Assembly: GCA_949825045.1 (NCBI GenBank)
Contig: OX463829.1
Coordinates: 806,001-870,000, forward strand
DNA length: 64,000 nt
Reading direction: 5' to 3'
From: Argyresthia goedartella
Taxonomy: Eukaryota; Arthropoda; Insecta; Lepidoptera; Argyresthiidae
Shown: positions 31,603 through 41,299 of the stretch, piece after piece
Numbering within the stretch: the first letter of the stretch is position 1
Layout of the letters: each line of letters opens with the position of its first letter
Translations under genes and position numbers: made by a program
The notes under the pieces: generated by a model
Told to the model about the DNA's origin: nothing
Databases searched by the model: none
The model's input: the letters and a program-made list of their open reading frames with translations, nothing else

Positions 31603-32197
31603 TTTGCAACAGTCTGGATACAAGTAATAAATGTAACATGATCACAGCTCAAATAAGACACGAGTTTAATGAACTGCAATACTATGATGAGCTACTGTCA
31701 ACTCAGCATTTCACGGAGACAGCGAGACGCCGCCGTCGCAGAGGTCTTATCAACGGTGTCGGCTACATCGCATTAGCGATGCGAGCCTCCTAGGCCTGTT
31801 CGGCGCACTCGACCAACATTTCGCGGAACAGTACTCGAGAGACATAGCGCTTATACGTCAAAATCAATCTCATCTCAAAAATTTATGGAATAACCAGATG
31901 ACTGTTTTGGAGTCGGAACACAATCTACTAAAGAGAACGGAACAAATCATGGACAAACAACATAAAGTGATAAACAAATATTTGAACAGTCTTGATGACG
32001 CAACAAAAACAATACTAAAGGAGATTAACATTTCAGAGAAAGAAAGAGATATCACATTAACACCTATGACAGCGACCAACATACTGCAAACCTTGAGAGA
32101 AACACAGAAGATGATGCTGGATACTATTTCAGACATATTTCAAGGACAGTTTAACCTACATCTATTAACGCCAAAACAACTTCAAGAACAATTAAAC
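31603..32197 (+). pseudogene. env-like F-type glycoprotein, first segment
   Basis: The frame up to 31793 ends in a run of arginines followed by GLING, the layout of a furin-type cleavage site before a fusion region in F-type envelope proteins of insect retroelements. After a frameshift near 31775, coding continues through a long charged coiled-coil-like segment to 32197, where a gypsy element is inserted. The N-terminus and signal peptide are not seen. Two insertions and several stops make it non-functional. Later segments are at 37814-38020 and 43501-44206. Confidence 0.7.
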
Positions 32198-32198
32198 C

Positions 32199-32388
32199 TG
32201 TAGGGACACAATGTTTGACAGCGTCAGCAGTTTTGTAAAGACATCAGTCCCATGTAAGAGCTAGACTAGACGGTCGTGTCATTCTGCCAACATAACATCT
32301 GTGCATATCTGTATTGTGACTAAGTATAAAATAAAAAACTGACTTTATTACAATTAAAGTGTTTAATTAATACAGCAGGCATACGAAC
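32199..32388 (+). repeat. gypsy 5' LTR
   Basis: 190 bp starting TGTAGGGACAC. It includes TATAAAATAAAA as a likely core promoter or polyadenylation region. Confidence 0.9.
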
Positions 32389-32440
32389 TTTAAAGTGGTG
32401 ACCCCGACAAAGTGAACATTTTAAAATTTAACAGTGACAT

Positions 32441-33293
32441 GGCGAACAACCAGCCGCAGCAGCAAAGCGCACCGCCTCCACACGCTCCTCCGCCACTACC
32501 AGGGATGTTGGAGCAGATCACATTGGCGAGTCGCGTGCCGCAGTTTTGGACAGACCAACCACGCGTTTGGTTTGTCAGGCTGGAGGCCACCATCAACCAG
32601 CAAAAATTGAGCGACATGGCGAAATTCGATCTTGTCATCACTAAGCTGGAAAAGGAGACAATCATGCAGGTCACGGATATCCTCACCCAGCCGCCGGAAG
32701 CAAATAAATATACGGCTTTGAAAGAGAGACTATTGGCCATTTATGAAGAGACAGCGAATCGTCAAGTGCAAAAACTAATTAGTGAAATGGAGCTCGGGGA
32801 CCAGAAGCCGTCACAGCTACTCAGGCGGATGCAAACGCTTGCGAGGGATAAAGTTCCAGACGAAACTCTGCGGATGCTGTGGCAGTCACACCTGCCAACG
32901 TCAGTCAGGGCCATCCTGACGGTTACGGATAGTGGAGACCTAAACGTCCTGTCAAAAATCGCGGATAAGGTGATGGAGAGCACAGGGAGTTCACAGGTAG
33001 CAGCTGTACAGACCACATCCATGACGGCGAGCCAGTCGGATGTCATAATGGGTGAACTGGCAAAGGTCAGCCGAAGATTAAGAGGGCTGGAGATGGCGAA
33101 ACACAGGTCTAGAGATTCGCACCGCGGCACTTCACGGGAGCGAGGTACACCGGGTCGCAGTCAAACACCCACACCGAGCAGAATTAGCCCAGATTGGAAG
33201 TGTTATTATCATTTCCGTTTCGGGACGAAGGCGCCTAAATGTGTGCAACCCTGCAGCTGGAAGTCAGCGGATCAGGCTTCATCAAAAAACTAG
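32441..33293 (+). CDS. gypsy gag
   Basis: Open from 32412; the second Met at 32441 ([10 protein letters not shown]) gives a Gln/Pro-rich start and is the likelier initiation site. The middle resembles retrotransposon capsid ([47 protein letters not shown]). The C-terminal domain is basic and ends with [18 protein letters not shown], a Cys-His-Cys-Cys arrangement in place of the usual CCHC knuckle. The stop TAG at 33291 directly follows a slippery heptamer. Gag packages RNA in cytoplasmic particles. About 284 codons, a normal size for this clade. Confidence 0.9.
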
Positions 33294-36200
33294 CTGCTGT
33301 GCAACCACCGACGGCGGGCAACTGCACAGCATCCAACCGCCTTACAGTGTGCGACAGGAATACAGGTATGCGTTTCCTCATAGACACGGGAGCCAACGTG
33401 TCCGTGCTGCCAGTTGGCCAACTACGTGTGCAGAGGATACGCAGTGAAAGTTGTAATTTGTTTGCCGCTAATGGTACTAAGATTAATACATATGGCACTA
33501 AAACTATAGTAATTGATTTAAAGCTAAGAAGGCCATACACTTGGACATTCATTATAGCCGATGTAAAACAACCCATTTTAGGTGCTGATTTCTTGTCACA
33601 TCATAAGCTGTTAGTAGATGTAAGCGGTCGTAAACTATTGGACCAAACAACCAGTTTATGTGTAGTAGGGTCGATTGTGTCGTGGATTGAACCTTCATTG
33701 ACTACGATAGATAATTCATGTACTTACCACAGGCTACTACTGCAATACCCTGAGATTACTAAACCTATGTCATTTAAAGAGAATCCCCCACACTCGGTAG
33801 TGCATCACATAGAGACGACCGGACCACCCGTGTTCGCTAGAGCTAGACCATTAGCACCAGACAGGTATGTAAAGGTGAAGGAGGAATTCAGGCGCATGCA
33901 GGAACTGGGTATCTGCAGACCTTCTAAGAGCGCCTGGGCAAGTCCTCTCCATGTCGTTCCCAAAAAGGACGGAAGTCTGCGGCCTTGTGGAGATTACAGG
34001 GCCCTAAACGCCGTAACGAAGCCTGATAGGTACCCCATCCCACGATTGCATGATTTTACCTATATACTTAGTGGTAAGAAAATTTACAGCAGAATTGACC
34101 TTAACAGGGCGTACCACAACATATTGGTCGCGCCCGAGGATACAGAGAAAACCGCTATAACTACACCTTTCGGCTTGTACGAGTTTACTCGCATGAGTTT
34201 CGGTTTGTGTAACGCGGCACAGACGTTCCAAAGGTTCGTAAATAACTCTGTTTTTCAAGGTTTAGCAAACAACGAGCACAACAAGGATAATAATAATTAT
34301 GGATTTCATTTTTGTTATATTGATGATGTTTTAATAGCAAGCGAGTCGGAAGAGCAACATGAGATTCACCTTAAACTAATTTTCGAGAGATTAAATAAGT
34401 TCGGGATAACTATCAACTTGAGCAAATGTGAATTTGGGAAAACTAAAATAGAATTTTTAGGCTATGAAATTTCCCAGGAGGGCATTTCCCCACTGAAACA
34501 TAAAATTCAAAGTATCTTAGAATACCCAAAGCCTAAGACAGTCAATGATCTTAGACGTTTTTTAGGTATGATTAATTTTTATAGGGCCAGTCTACCTAGA
34601 GCTGCTGAATATCAAAAGGAATTACATAGATATTTAAACGGGGCTAAAAAGAGGGACAAATCACTCATCAAGTGGACAGAATGTGCAGACGCAGCGTTCG
34701 AGAAATGTAAGTCATGCCTACAGTCCGCCACGATGCTACAGTATCCAGTTGCGAACGCTGAATTAGCTATTATGGCTGACGCGGCTAACGGATGTGTGGG
34801 AGCGGTTCTACAAACTAAGGTGGGTGGTCAATGGAAACCATTGGGATACTTTTCTAAGAGGCTTAGTGAGACACAACAAAAGTATAGCACATATGACCGG
34901 GAGTTATTAGCTATTTATTTAGCGGTTCAACATTTCCGATATATGGTAGAAGGACAGTCTTTCAGCATTTTCACAGACCACAAACCGTTACTGTATGCTT
35001 TTACAAAAAAGCCAAGCGATGTAGAAACACCGAGACGGGTAAGACAATTAATGTTTATCAGTGAGTTTACCACCGACATTCGATACGTACCGGGTCAGGA
35101 CAACGTGGTAGCCGACGCATTGTCACGTTTGGAAACCATATCGTGTCCCACGGCTATTGATTTCGCAGAACTAGCGGGTGCGCAGGTAACAGATAGTGAG
35201 TTAGGTAAATTATTAGTTGAGAACCGCTGGAATCTAAAGAAGTTTACTGTCCCTAACTGCGATAAAGAAATTATGTGTGAGATATCCACAGGTACTATGC
35301 GTCCTTATTTACCTGAACAATTCAGGAAATTAGCCGTTGAAATGGTACATAGGTTATCACACCCAGGCGTACGAACAACTAGGAAATTAGTGACCGCTAA
35401 ATATTTTTGGCCGGGGATGAATACAGAAATAGGTAGATGGACCAAAACCTGTATAAATTGCCAAAAATCGAAAGTAGTACGTCACAACGTGTCTGGTTTG
35501 GGAAGTTACGATAAATGTGGTCGATTCGAACATGTACACGTAGATATAGTTGGGCCTTTACCCACGTCGGAGGACGGTTATAGGTATTTATTAACCATGG
35601 TAGACAGAGCGACAGGGTGGCCAGAAGCGGTCCCCATGAAAGATATATATGCAGCAACGGTGGCGAAGTTTCTATACGTAGATTGGATAACTCACTACGG
35701 ATCCCCAATAAAAATTACGACAGATCAGGGGAGGCAATGGGAAAGCTGCCTATTTAGGGAATTACTTAATTACTTAGGGGTGGAAAAATTACGTACAACA
35801 CCTTATCATCCGCAATCTAATGGAACGGTCGAAAGATGGCACCGTTCATTGAAAGCAGCACTCATGGCTCGCGGGGAATCAGGTAAGTGGACGGATGAGT
35901 TACCCACGGTGCTGTACGGACTACGAGCGATGCCACGCAGCGACACTGGCGTTAGTGCAGCGGAATTGATGTTCGGTAAAACAATTAGGTTGCCCGGAGA
36001 TTTTTATGATAAATCAAGTACGGGAATTAATGATTCATATGAGTTCGTGGATAGGTTGAGGGATGTTATCAGAAATCTGAAACCGAGACCTACTAAACAA
36101 AGAGATACAAGGCATATATTTATACACCCTGATTTAAGTACCTGTTCGCACGTTTTCGTGCGGGTTGATTTAGTTAAGAAGTCATTACAACCTCCATACG

Positions 36201-36487
36201 ATGGCCCTTATCTAGTGTTAAATAGGTCAGAAAAATGGTTCGAACTACAAATTAAAGGTAAACAGGTAAAAGTGTCGATAGATCGGCTTAAGCCAGCTTA
36301 TATTTTCAACGATAATTTCAATCCACGACAACAGTCGCCAGACCAAAATAAAAGTAGTATTAGCTCTAAGTTAAATATACCTAGTTTGGGCAAGGACTCA
36401 ACTACAGTAACTTGTAAAAAGGTAAGCGATGCAACGCGTACCACACGCTCTGGTAGGATAGTCAGGCAACCTGTGAGATTTATGTAG
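33239..36487 (+). CDS. gypsy pol: protease, RT, RNase H, integrase
   Basis: 1082 codons without a stop, in the -1 frame relative to gag and overlapping it by 55 nt. Domains in order: protease with [10 protein letters not shown] (about residue 49); RT with a YIDD box (about 360); RNase H with [10 protein letters not shown] (about 578); integrase zinc domain with HPGVRTTRK and CINCQ (about 707-740); DDE core with [16 protein letters not shown] and VERWHRSLK (about 771, 827, 864); then a Lys-rich C-terminal tail. Every catalytic residue I can locate is present. The complete frame and near-identical LTRs suggest a young, possibly competent copy. Translation presumably comes from frameshifting, since the ORF has no good start. 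Confidence 0.93.
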   Translation: MCATLQLEVSGSGFIKKLAAVQPPTAGNCTASNRLTVCDRNTGMRFLIDTGANVSVLPVGQLRVQRIRSESCNLFAANGTKINTYGTKTIVIDLKLRRPYTWTFIIADVKQPILGADFLSHHKLLVDVSGRKLLDQTTSLCVVGSIVSWIEPSLTTIDNSCTYHRLLLQYPEITKPMSFKENPPHSVVHHIETTGPPVFARARPLAPDRYVKVKEEFRRMQELGICRPSKSAWASPLHVVPKKDGSLRPCGDYRALNAVTKPDRYPIPRLHDFTYILSGKKIYSRIDLNRAYHNILVAPEDTEKTAITTPFGLYEFTRMSFGLCNAAQTFQRFVNNSVFQGLANNEHNKDNNNYGFHFCYIDDVLIASESEEQHEIHLKLIFERLNKFGITINLSKCEFGKTKIEFLGYEISQEGISPLKHKIQSILEYPKPKTVNDLRRFLGMINFYRASLPRAAEYQKELHRYLNGAKKRDKSLIKWTECADAAFEKCKSCLQSATMLQYPVANAELAIMADAANGCVGAVLQTKVGGQWKPLGYFSKRLSETQQKYSTYDRELLAIYLAVQHFRYMVEGQSFSIFTDHKPLLYAFTKKPSDVETPRRVRQLMFISEFTTDIRYVPGQDNVVADALSRLETISCPTAIDFAELAGAQVTDSELGKLLVENRWNLKKFTVPNCDKEIMCEISTGTMRPYLPEQFRKLAVEMVHRLSHPGVRTTRKLVTAKYFWPGMNTEIGRWTKTCINCQKSKVVRHNVSGLGSYDKCGRFEHVHVDIVGPLPTSEDGYRYLLTMVDRATGWPEAVPMKDIYAATVAKFLYVDWITHYGSPIKITTDQGRQWESCLFRELLNYLGVEKLRTTPYHPQSNGTVERWHRSLKAALMARGESGKWTDELPTVLYGLRAMPRSDTGVSAAELMFGKTIRLPGDFYDKSSTGINDSYEFVDRLRDVIRNLKPRPTKQRDTRHIFIHPDLSTCSHVFVRVDLVKKSLQPPYDGPYLVLNRSEKWFELQIKGKQVKVSIDRLKPAYIFNDNFNPRQQSPDQNKSSISSKLNIPSLGKDSTTVTCKKVSDATRTTRSGRIVRQPVRFM
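33284..33290 (+). promoter_or_regulatory. -1 ribosomal frameshift site A AAA AAC
   Basis: In the gag frame the codons are TCA AAA AAC TAG, giving the canonical heptamer A AAA AAC just before the stop. Slipping back one base enters the pol frame (ATC AAA AAA CTA). Downstream structure was not computed. Confidence 0.85.
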
Positions 36488-36816
36488 TACATGTTACATA
36501 TGTACATAGTATTGTGGTATGGTGTCAATTGCATCCTAAAATTAGTTTAGTTTAATAATAATACATTTTTCAAGTTGTTTGTGTTTTATGTGCATCTACA
36601 TATCTGTGCGAAACAAGTGTACTGGCAATTAATGTAAAAGGTAGTATGTAGGTTACTGGATTGCTTAGTCAATCATAGAGTAGTGCACTTTGGAGTTGCA
36701 AACGAAGCAATGGAAATTAACTTTATATATTTTTTTTCCATATTGATTAATCATTACGCTATAGGAGACAGGAGATCAAGTACCTACTTACTATCGTTAT
36801 TTACAGTCGATTCATT
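36488..36816 (+). promoter_or_regulatory. pol-ORF3 spacer with possible splice acceptor
   Basis: No frame of note. CGTTATTTACAG ends at 36806, ten bases before the ORF3 ATG, and resembles a 3' splice site that could create a subgenomic ORF3 mRNA. Confidence 0.4.
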
Positions 36817-37104
36817 ATGGGAGGACATAACAGTACACCCCAGCAACAAAATAATGTTGCACTTTCCCAAAAGGTGGAAAACTCAACCATTGAAGGCAAA
36901 GTGAATACGTTGGAGATATCCCTGTTGGTGATTAGCATAATGTGCGTGACATTCCTAATATATATCTTAACCAAACACGTGAAGACTAGTGTAAAGAAAT
37001 GGTTAAAGAAGGAAGCAGTTGACGCAGGTTGGAAACAGCCGCCGCCGGTGGTAAATGTGCATACCATACCACAGGCGCCTCAACGTAGTGCAGATGTGTA
37101 TTAG
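36817..37104 (+). CDS. gypsy ORF3: small single-pass membrane protein
   Basis: 95 codons, stop at 37102. The N-terminus MGGHNSTPQQQNN has Gly2 and Ser/Thr near position 6, so it is a candidate for N-myristoylation. A charged helix follows, then one hydrophobic segment (LEISLLVISIMCVTFLIYIL, residues about 32-51), a strongly basic patch (KHVKTSVKKWLKK) and a Pro-rich tail. It has no cysteine pattern or length expected of an envelope protein. It lies between pol and the 3' LTR, where env genes sit in related elements. Similar small myristoyl/TM-like proteins beside insect retroelements come to mind but I cannot name a family. Function unknown; it may be a membrane-targeting or accessory protein. 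Confidence 0.7.
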   Translation: MGGHNSTPQQQNNVALSQKVENSTIEGKVNTLEISLLVISIMCVTFLIYILTKHVKTSVKKWLKKEAVDAGWKQPPPVVNVHTIPQAPQRSADVY

Positions 37105-37619
37105 TTAAATATAATATTTTGAGAGTAAAGCATTATGTGTTACCTTCTATACCTATCCAGTAAAGTCAAGTGTGTCAAGTAAAGTTAAGCATTATGTGTT
37201 ACTTTCTATACCTATTTAGAAGTTCTGAGTAGTTACTTAGGTAGGTACAGAGAAAGAGAAAATTATTTTATACATTTTTTTATTTCATATTACGAATTGC
37301 GAAACATTAATGTACGTGTAAAAATAACAAGTAAAGTTTGTAATGAGAATACCTATTAGAACAAAGAATTAAGTCTCAAGTTACATTACTCGTTATGTTT
37401 TATGTTACATCCTGTTATTTAAAGTCAAGCTGTTGTAAACAATTGTAATTGTATAAGTGTCTGCTTAGCTAGCATTTGCCAAGTCGAGTGTTTGCTTCTG
37501 AAGTTAGATCGGACAGAGTAGCGTAAGCACGGAGTAGAGTATGAAATATTGTGATAACATTTATGTAGAATGGTATACATTCTTTTGAAAATTATATTTT
37601 TTTTTAAAAGGGGGGCTAG
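37105..37619 (+). other. gypsy 3' untranslated region
   Basis: AT-rich with a short imperfect tandem repeat (GTAAAGCATTATGTGTTACTTTCTATACCTAT-like, 37121-37213), ending in the polypurine tract. Confidence 0.8.
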
Positions 37620-37809
37620 TGTAGGGACACAATGTTTGACAGCGTCAGCAGTTTTGTGAAGACATCAGTCCCATGTAAGAGCTAGACTAGACGGTCGTGT
37701 CATTCTGCCAACATAACATCTGTGCATATCTGTATTGTGACTAAGTATAAAATAAAAAACTGACTTTATTACAATTAAAGTGTTTAATTAATACAGCAGG
37801 CATACGAAC
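37620..37809 (+). repeat. gypsy 3' LTR
   Basis: 190 bp, one A/G difference from the 5' LTR (near position 39 of the LTR). Confidence 0.9.
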
Positions 37810-37813
37810 AAAC

Positions 37814-38020
37814 ATTATAACTGGACTATTATCGAGCGCAGTAACATTACCGATAGAAAACATACATACTGAATTTACGAAGCTTTACAAACTTCTGAAA
37901 ATTAGAGCAAGAGTGACGCAAGATTATTTTATCTTTGAAATCAGAATTCCCCTTGTCAGCAGAGACGAGTATGATTTGTACCACGTAATTCCAATACCAA
38001 ACGTGCTACATTGTAATATG
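37814..38020 (+). pseudogene. env-like glycoprotein, second segment
   Basis: Coding resumes in frame after the AAAC target site and continues about 65 codons, with a motif like the one in the BEL/Pao-1 env (IPLVSRDEYDLYHVI here). It is cut at ATAAC by BEL/Pao-3. Confidence 0.7.
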
Positions 38021-38025
38021 ATAAC

Positions 38026-38570
38026 TGTTCGATTCCAAATCGATATTCGATCGATGGTTTCGGAACGGCCATTTTGAATTTGACGTTGCTGCCAACCTTG
38101 CAGTTTTTGACAACTGACAGACGGAAAGCCCTCGCAATGTAACGCGTATTGATTAGGGTATTGAAATTAAATCGCAAGCCATCTGGAATGTATTCGGGTT
38201 CCCCTCAGGATTGTCTATATAGCTGAGTGTGTTGTGGTTCCCCGAACCAGATAAAGTTCGCATTTACGTGGCCGATTGGTTTTTCCCACGTAACATAACC
38301 TGTGTTGGAACACTGTGTTCGTCGAAGCTGGCCTGCCAGTCATACCTGGTTGGCTGAAGAACCTGTCTACCAAGAAGAGCCTAGGGTGCACCCGGGCCTT
38401 GCAGAGAGACAGGAAGTTGACGGGGCCGAAGCACAGACCAGGTTAGATCGACTCCATAATTAATAGCTCGGTGAATCGCCGACGTTCAAACTTCTTGGCA
38501 TCTGATCGCTACGCTACCTCGTAGCTGATGGGCCCCTGCGAGGTCATTGGGTGCCGAGAAGGCCTGAACA
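38026..38570 (+). repeat. BEL/Pao-3 5' LTR
   Basis: 545 bp. Differs from the right LTR by one indel and about three substitutions seen by eye. Confidence 0.9.
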
Positions 38571-39187
38571 ATTTTGGTAGCAAGAGCGTGGTTTCCTGAG
38601 ATTGCAGCCGTCAAGGGCTCCAGGAACCCACGATTTGGGACTATCAATCTGTAGGTATAGGCGGTTATTAGCTAACTTGGTGTTGTTCCTGTATCCACAT
38701 AGATTGGTAGTATTGTAAGCTATAAGTCTATTGCTGGTAGTAGACAGACAGATATTACAGTTTTCCCTAAATGACCAGTTGTACTGAGATGTGACTCAGA
38801 ATAGTAGGTACTCAACTTAGGTACATTGTAGGTGAATTGAAATTTGCATTGAAGTACCAGTTAGTCAATCTATTAGTGGTCTAGTAATGCTAATGAATGT
38901 TTGGTTAACATAGGTAGTTACATCTATTGATAGCAGGCTATTACATTGTTTTCAGTTTATAGCAATTTATAACTTGAACTAATATTGACTATCTGTGTGT
39001 GTTATAATGATAAAGGGAAACTAAATTGTTATTTACAGAATTTATATAGATATAAAACTCGGTTCCTATTGTTTAAGGAAATCAACATTGTTTAAGTTAT
39101 AGTTTAGGGTTTCCTCGTTTGGGTTATAGACTGGAGGGTCCAATAAAATTGAGTTACTGCAAATTGTGAGTAAGTATCGTTCCGATC
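38571..39187 (+). other. BEL/Pao-3 leader
   Basis: Primer-binding-like site, then about 600 nt of untranslated sequence. Nothing else seen. Confidence 0.7.
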
Positions 39188-41299
39188 ATGTCGTTATCTG
39201 AAATCCAGAAGGGTGTTTCTAAGGAACTCAGATGGTTTTCCTCCGCACACGGTCTGATAGACCGTTTAGATAGGCATGATGTGGTATTGGAGCGGTCTAT
39301 GGACGTTAAGGAACGTTACAACAGGGTGCTCGAATTGTCCGCGCAGGCGGAATCAGTTGATGGTTGCGCACCTGACAGGCTGTCACGGTTGCTAGGGGAT
39401 GTCGACCAATGTATGGAGATGGCAGCTGCTATCACGCAGAAGGCTGCGGACACACGTAGACAGCGCGAGTCCAGCCATGGTGGTGACATTGAAGCACCTC
39501 TGCCGCTTCAGGGTTCAGGGTCCAGGTTACCGGCCATAACTATGCCTACCTTTGACGGAGTGTCCGGTGAATGGATGAGCTTCATCAATCTGTTCGACAG
39601 TTTGGTGCACATGCGATCGGACATTACCAAGTCTGTCAAGATGGCTCAGCTGGTGGCAGCATTGAGGGGTGAGCCTAGGGAGCTGGTCGCTCATTTGACA
39701 GTTACGGAGGGTAACTATGAAACGGCCAGACAATTGTTGGTCAGACGTTATCATAACAAACGGAGGTTGGCCGATGCCCAACTGAACCGTTTGTTTAGTA
39801 TCCCGGTTGTGAACAAGGTCGGGGCCATACAGACGGAGGTTTTGAACCCGTTGTTGTCCGTCACCAAGGCTCTAGAGAATCTTGGACTTCCGGTTGGTGA
39901 ATGGTCGTACCTACTGCTGTACATTGTACTTTCCCGCCTACCCGCTGACGTGCAGACTCGTTCCGAACAGTCTCACGGGAGGTCGGCCGAGGACCTGCCC
40001 GCCTTCTCCGACTTGGTCGGATTCTTGGAAGAGGAGGCTCGACGGGCAGAGAATTTGGGGTTGACGGTCACCCATCCTTCGGAGCCACAGAGAGCTGCCG
40101 GGAGCGCTGTGAGTAGGGGCCCTCCGACGAGGAAGGACCGCACCAACCGGCAGTCATATGGTACTGTGAGTGCATTGACCCCACATAGTGAGACCTGCCC
40201 ATGTTGTAGGCAGATTGGCCATGCTGTGGCCAATTGCAATAAGTTCGGGGAACTTAGGGTTCAGGGACGGCGCCGGATGGCCAAGCAGCGGAGCTGGTGT
40301 TTCCTGTGCCTCGGGCCACACATGGCTAGGGACTGCACGCGCACAAAAATGTGCGGATATTGTGGTGGGGCCCACAACAATCTGTTGTGCATAAACCGGT
40401 CCGGCCAACAGCCTCCACAGGGCCGTATCCAGGGTGACACGGCATGGGGCCCTGAGAATTCGTTTGCGACTCGGAGCGCAACTCAGGAGCCAACGTCCCC
40501 ACGTCCACAGGGCCGTACCCAGGGTGACACGGCATGGGGCCCTGAGAATTCGTTTGCGACTCGGAGCGCAACTCAGGAGCCAACGTCCCCACGTCCACAG
40601 GGCCGTACCCAGGGTGATACGGAATGGGGCCCTGAGAATTCGTTTGCGACTCGGAGCGCAACTCAGGGGCCAATGTCCCCACGTGCACAGGGCGGTACTA
40701 GGGTGCAGGGCCGCACTCAGGGTCATCACATGGGGGGCCCTGAGTTTTCGGTTGCGACTCAGCATCCGACTCAGCGGGCAATGGGGCCACAAGCGCGCAG
40801 CCACCCAGGGGTGCAGGGCCGCACTCAGGGTCATCACATGGGGGGCCCTGAGTTTTCGGTTGCGACTCAGCATCCGACTCAGCGGGCAATGGGGCCACAA
40901 GCACGCAGCCACCCAGGGGTGCAGGGCCGCACTCAGGGTCATCACATGGGGGGCCCTGAGTTTTCGGTTGCGACTCAGCATCCGACTCAGCGGGACATTG
41001 GGTATGTTGAGCAGGCCGTAACGGGCGGGTGGCATGGGACACCTTCGAGCTATGCGGATGCGGTTCGGACGCCGCCTCAGTTGTCGCCCCGCTCGTCGCC
41101 TCGTCCTCGTCGGTCGCATGTGATGTCCCCCCCGCTCATGGAGCGGCCACGGTTGAATTCACGCCCACCCCCCTTCGGGGGGCGTCGTAGGGTGGCAATG
41201 GAACCGGCGCGTGGGCCATTTGTACAATGGGACCCTCTGGCGTATAGCTGCCTACCTGATCGGTTACAGGCAGAGTGGGGCCCCGGGGGCCCTCGCTAG
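39188..41299 (+). CDS. BEL/Pao-3 gag with tandem peptide repeats
   Basis: 703 codons. The N-terminal part is helical and charged. It has the DUF1759-type core (LPAITMPTFDGVSGEWMSF, LVHMRSDITKSVKM), then FSDLVGFLEEEARR and cysteine clusters CPCCRQIGHAVANC and CFLCLGPHMARDC followed by CGYCGGAHNNLLC. After these comes an unusual tail of two repeat families: three 30-residue units (QGDTAWGPENSFATRSATQ type) and three 36-residue units (QGHHMGGPEFSVATQHPTQ type). The frame stops at a single TAG (41297-41299) and the same frame is open again immediately after, up to the end of pol. BEL/Pao elements usually have one gag-pol frame, so this is either a nonsense mutation or a readthrough site. Confidence 0.9.
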   Translation: MSLSEIQKGVSKELRWFSSAHGLIDRLDRHDVVLERSMDVKERYNRVLELSAQAESVDGCAPDRLSRLLGDVDQCMEMAAAITQKAADTRRQRESSHGGDIEAPLPLQGSGSRLPAITMPTFDGVSGEWMSFINLFDSLVHMRSDITKSVKMAQLVAALRGEPRELVAHLTVTEGNYETARQLLVRRYHNKRRLADAQLNRLFSIPVVNKVGAIQTEVLNPLLSVTKALENLGLPVGEWSYLLLYIVLSRLPADVQTRSEQSHGRSAEDLPAFSDLVGFLEEEARRAENLGLTVTHPSEPQRAAGSAVSRGPPTRKDRTNRQSYGTVSALTPHSETCPCCRQIGHAVANCNKFGELRVQGRRRMAKQRSWCFLCLGPHMARDCTRTKMCGYCGGAHNNLLCINRSGQQPPQGRIQGDTAWGPENSFATRSATQEPTSPRPQGRTQGDTAWGPENSFATRSATQEPTSPRPQGRTQGDTEWGPENSFATRSATQGPMSPRAQGGTRVQGRTQGHHMGGPEFSVATQHPTQRAMGPQARSHPGVQGRTQGHHMGGPEFSVATQHPTQRAMGPQARSHPGVQGRTQGHHMGGPEFSVATQHPTQRDIGYVEQAVTGGWHGTPSSYADAVRTPPQLSPRSSPRPRRSHVMSPPLMERPRLNSRPPPFGGRRRVAMEPARGPFVQWDPLAYSCLPDRLQAEWGPGGPR
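40418..40687 (+). repeat. three 90-bp tandem repeats in gag
   Basis: Units start at 40418, 40508 and 40598. 90 bp keeps the frame, and copies differ at a few bases. Confidence 0.95.
40703..41002 (+). repeat. 108-bp tandem repeats in gag
   Basis: Units start at 40703, 40811 and 40919. The first two are nearly identical and the third is incomplete. 108 bp keeps the frame. Confidence 0.95.

Larger units (their letters stand above)
32198..37809 (+). mobile_element. Ty3/gypsy retrotransposon, CsRn1-type, apparently intact
   Basis: The 190-bp LTRs (32199-32388 and 37620-37809) differ at one position that I can find. An AAAC target duplication lies at 32194-32197 and 37810-37813, with one extra C on the left. 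A primer-binding site, TGGTGACCCCGAC (32396-32408), complementary to the insect tRNA-Trp 3' end, follows the LTR, and the purine tract AAAAGGGGGGCTAG precedes the right LTR. Gag has a CHCC-type motif and pol is uninterrupted. tRNA-Trp priming plus CHCC gag define the CsRn1 clade as I know it. A third small ORF lies between pol and the 3' LTR. Confidence 0.92.

Noticed and set aside
40154..41119. Minus-strand 321-codon frame and other frames across the gag repeats
   Set aside because: Shadow of in-frame tandem repeats in BEL/Pao-3 gag; translation is repetitive and lacks domains.
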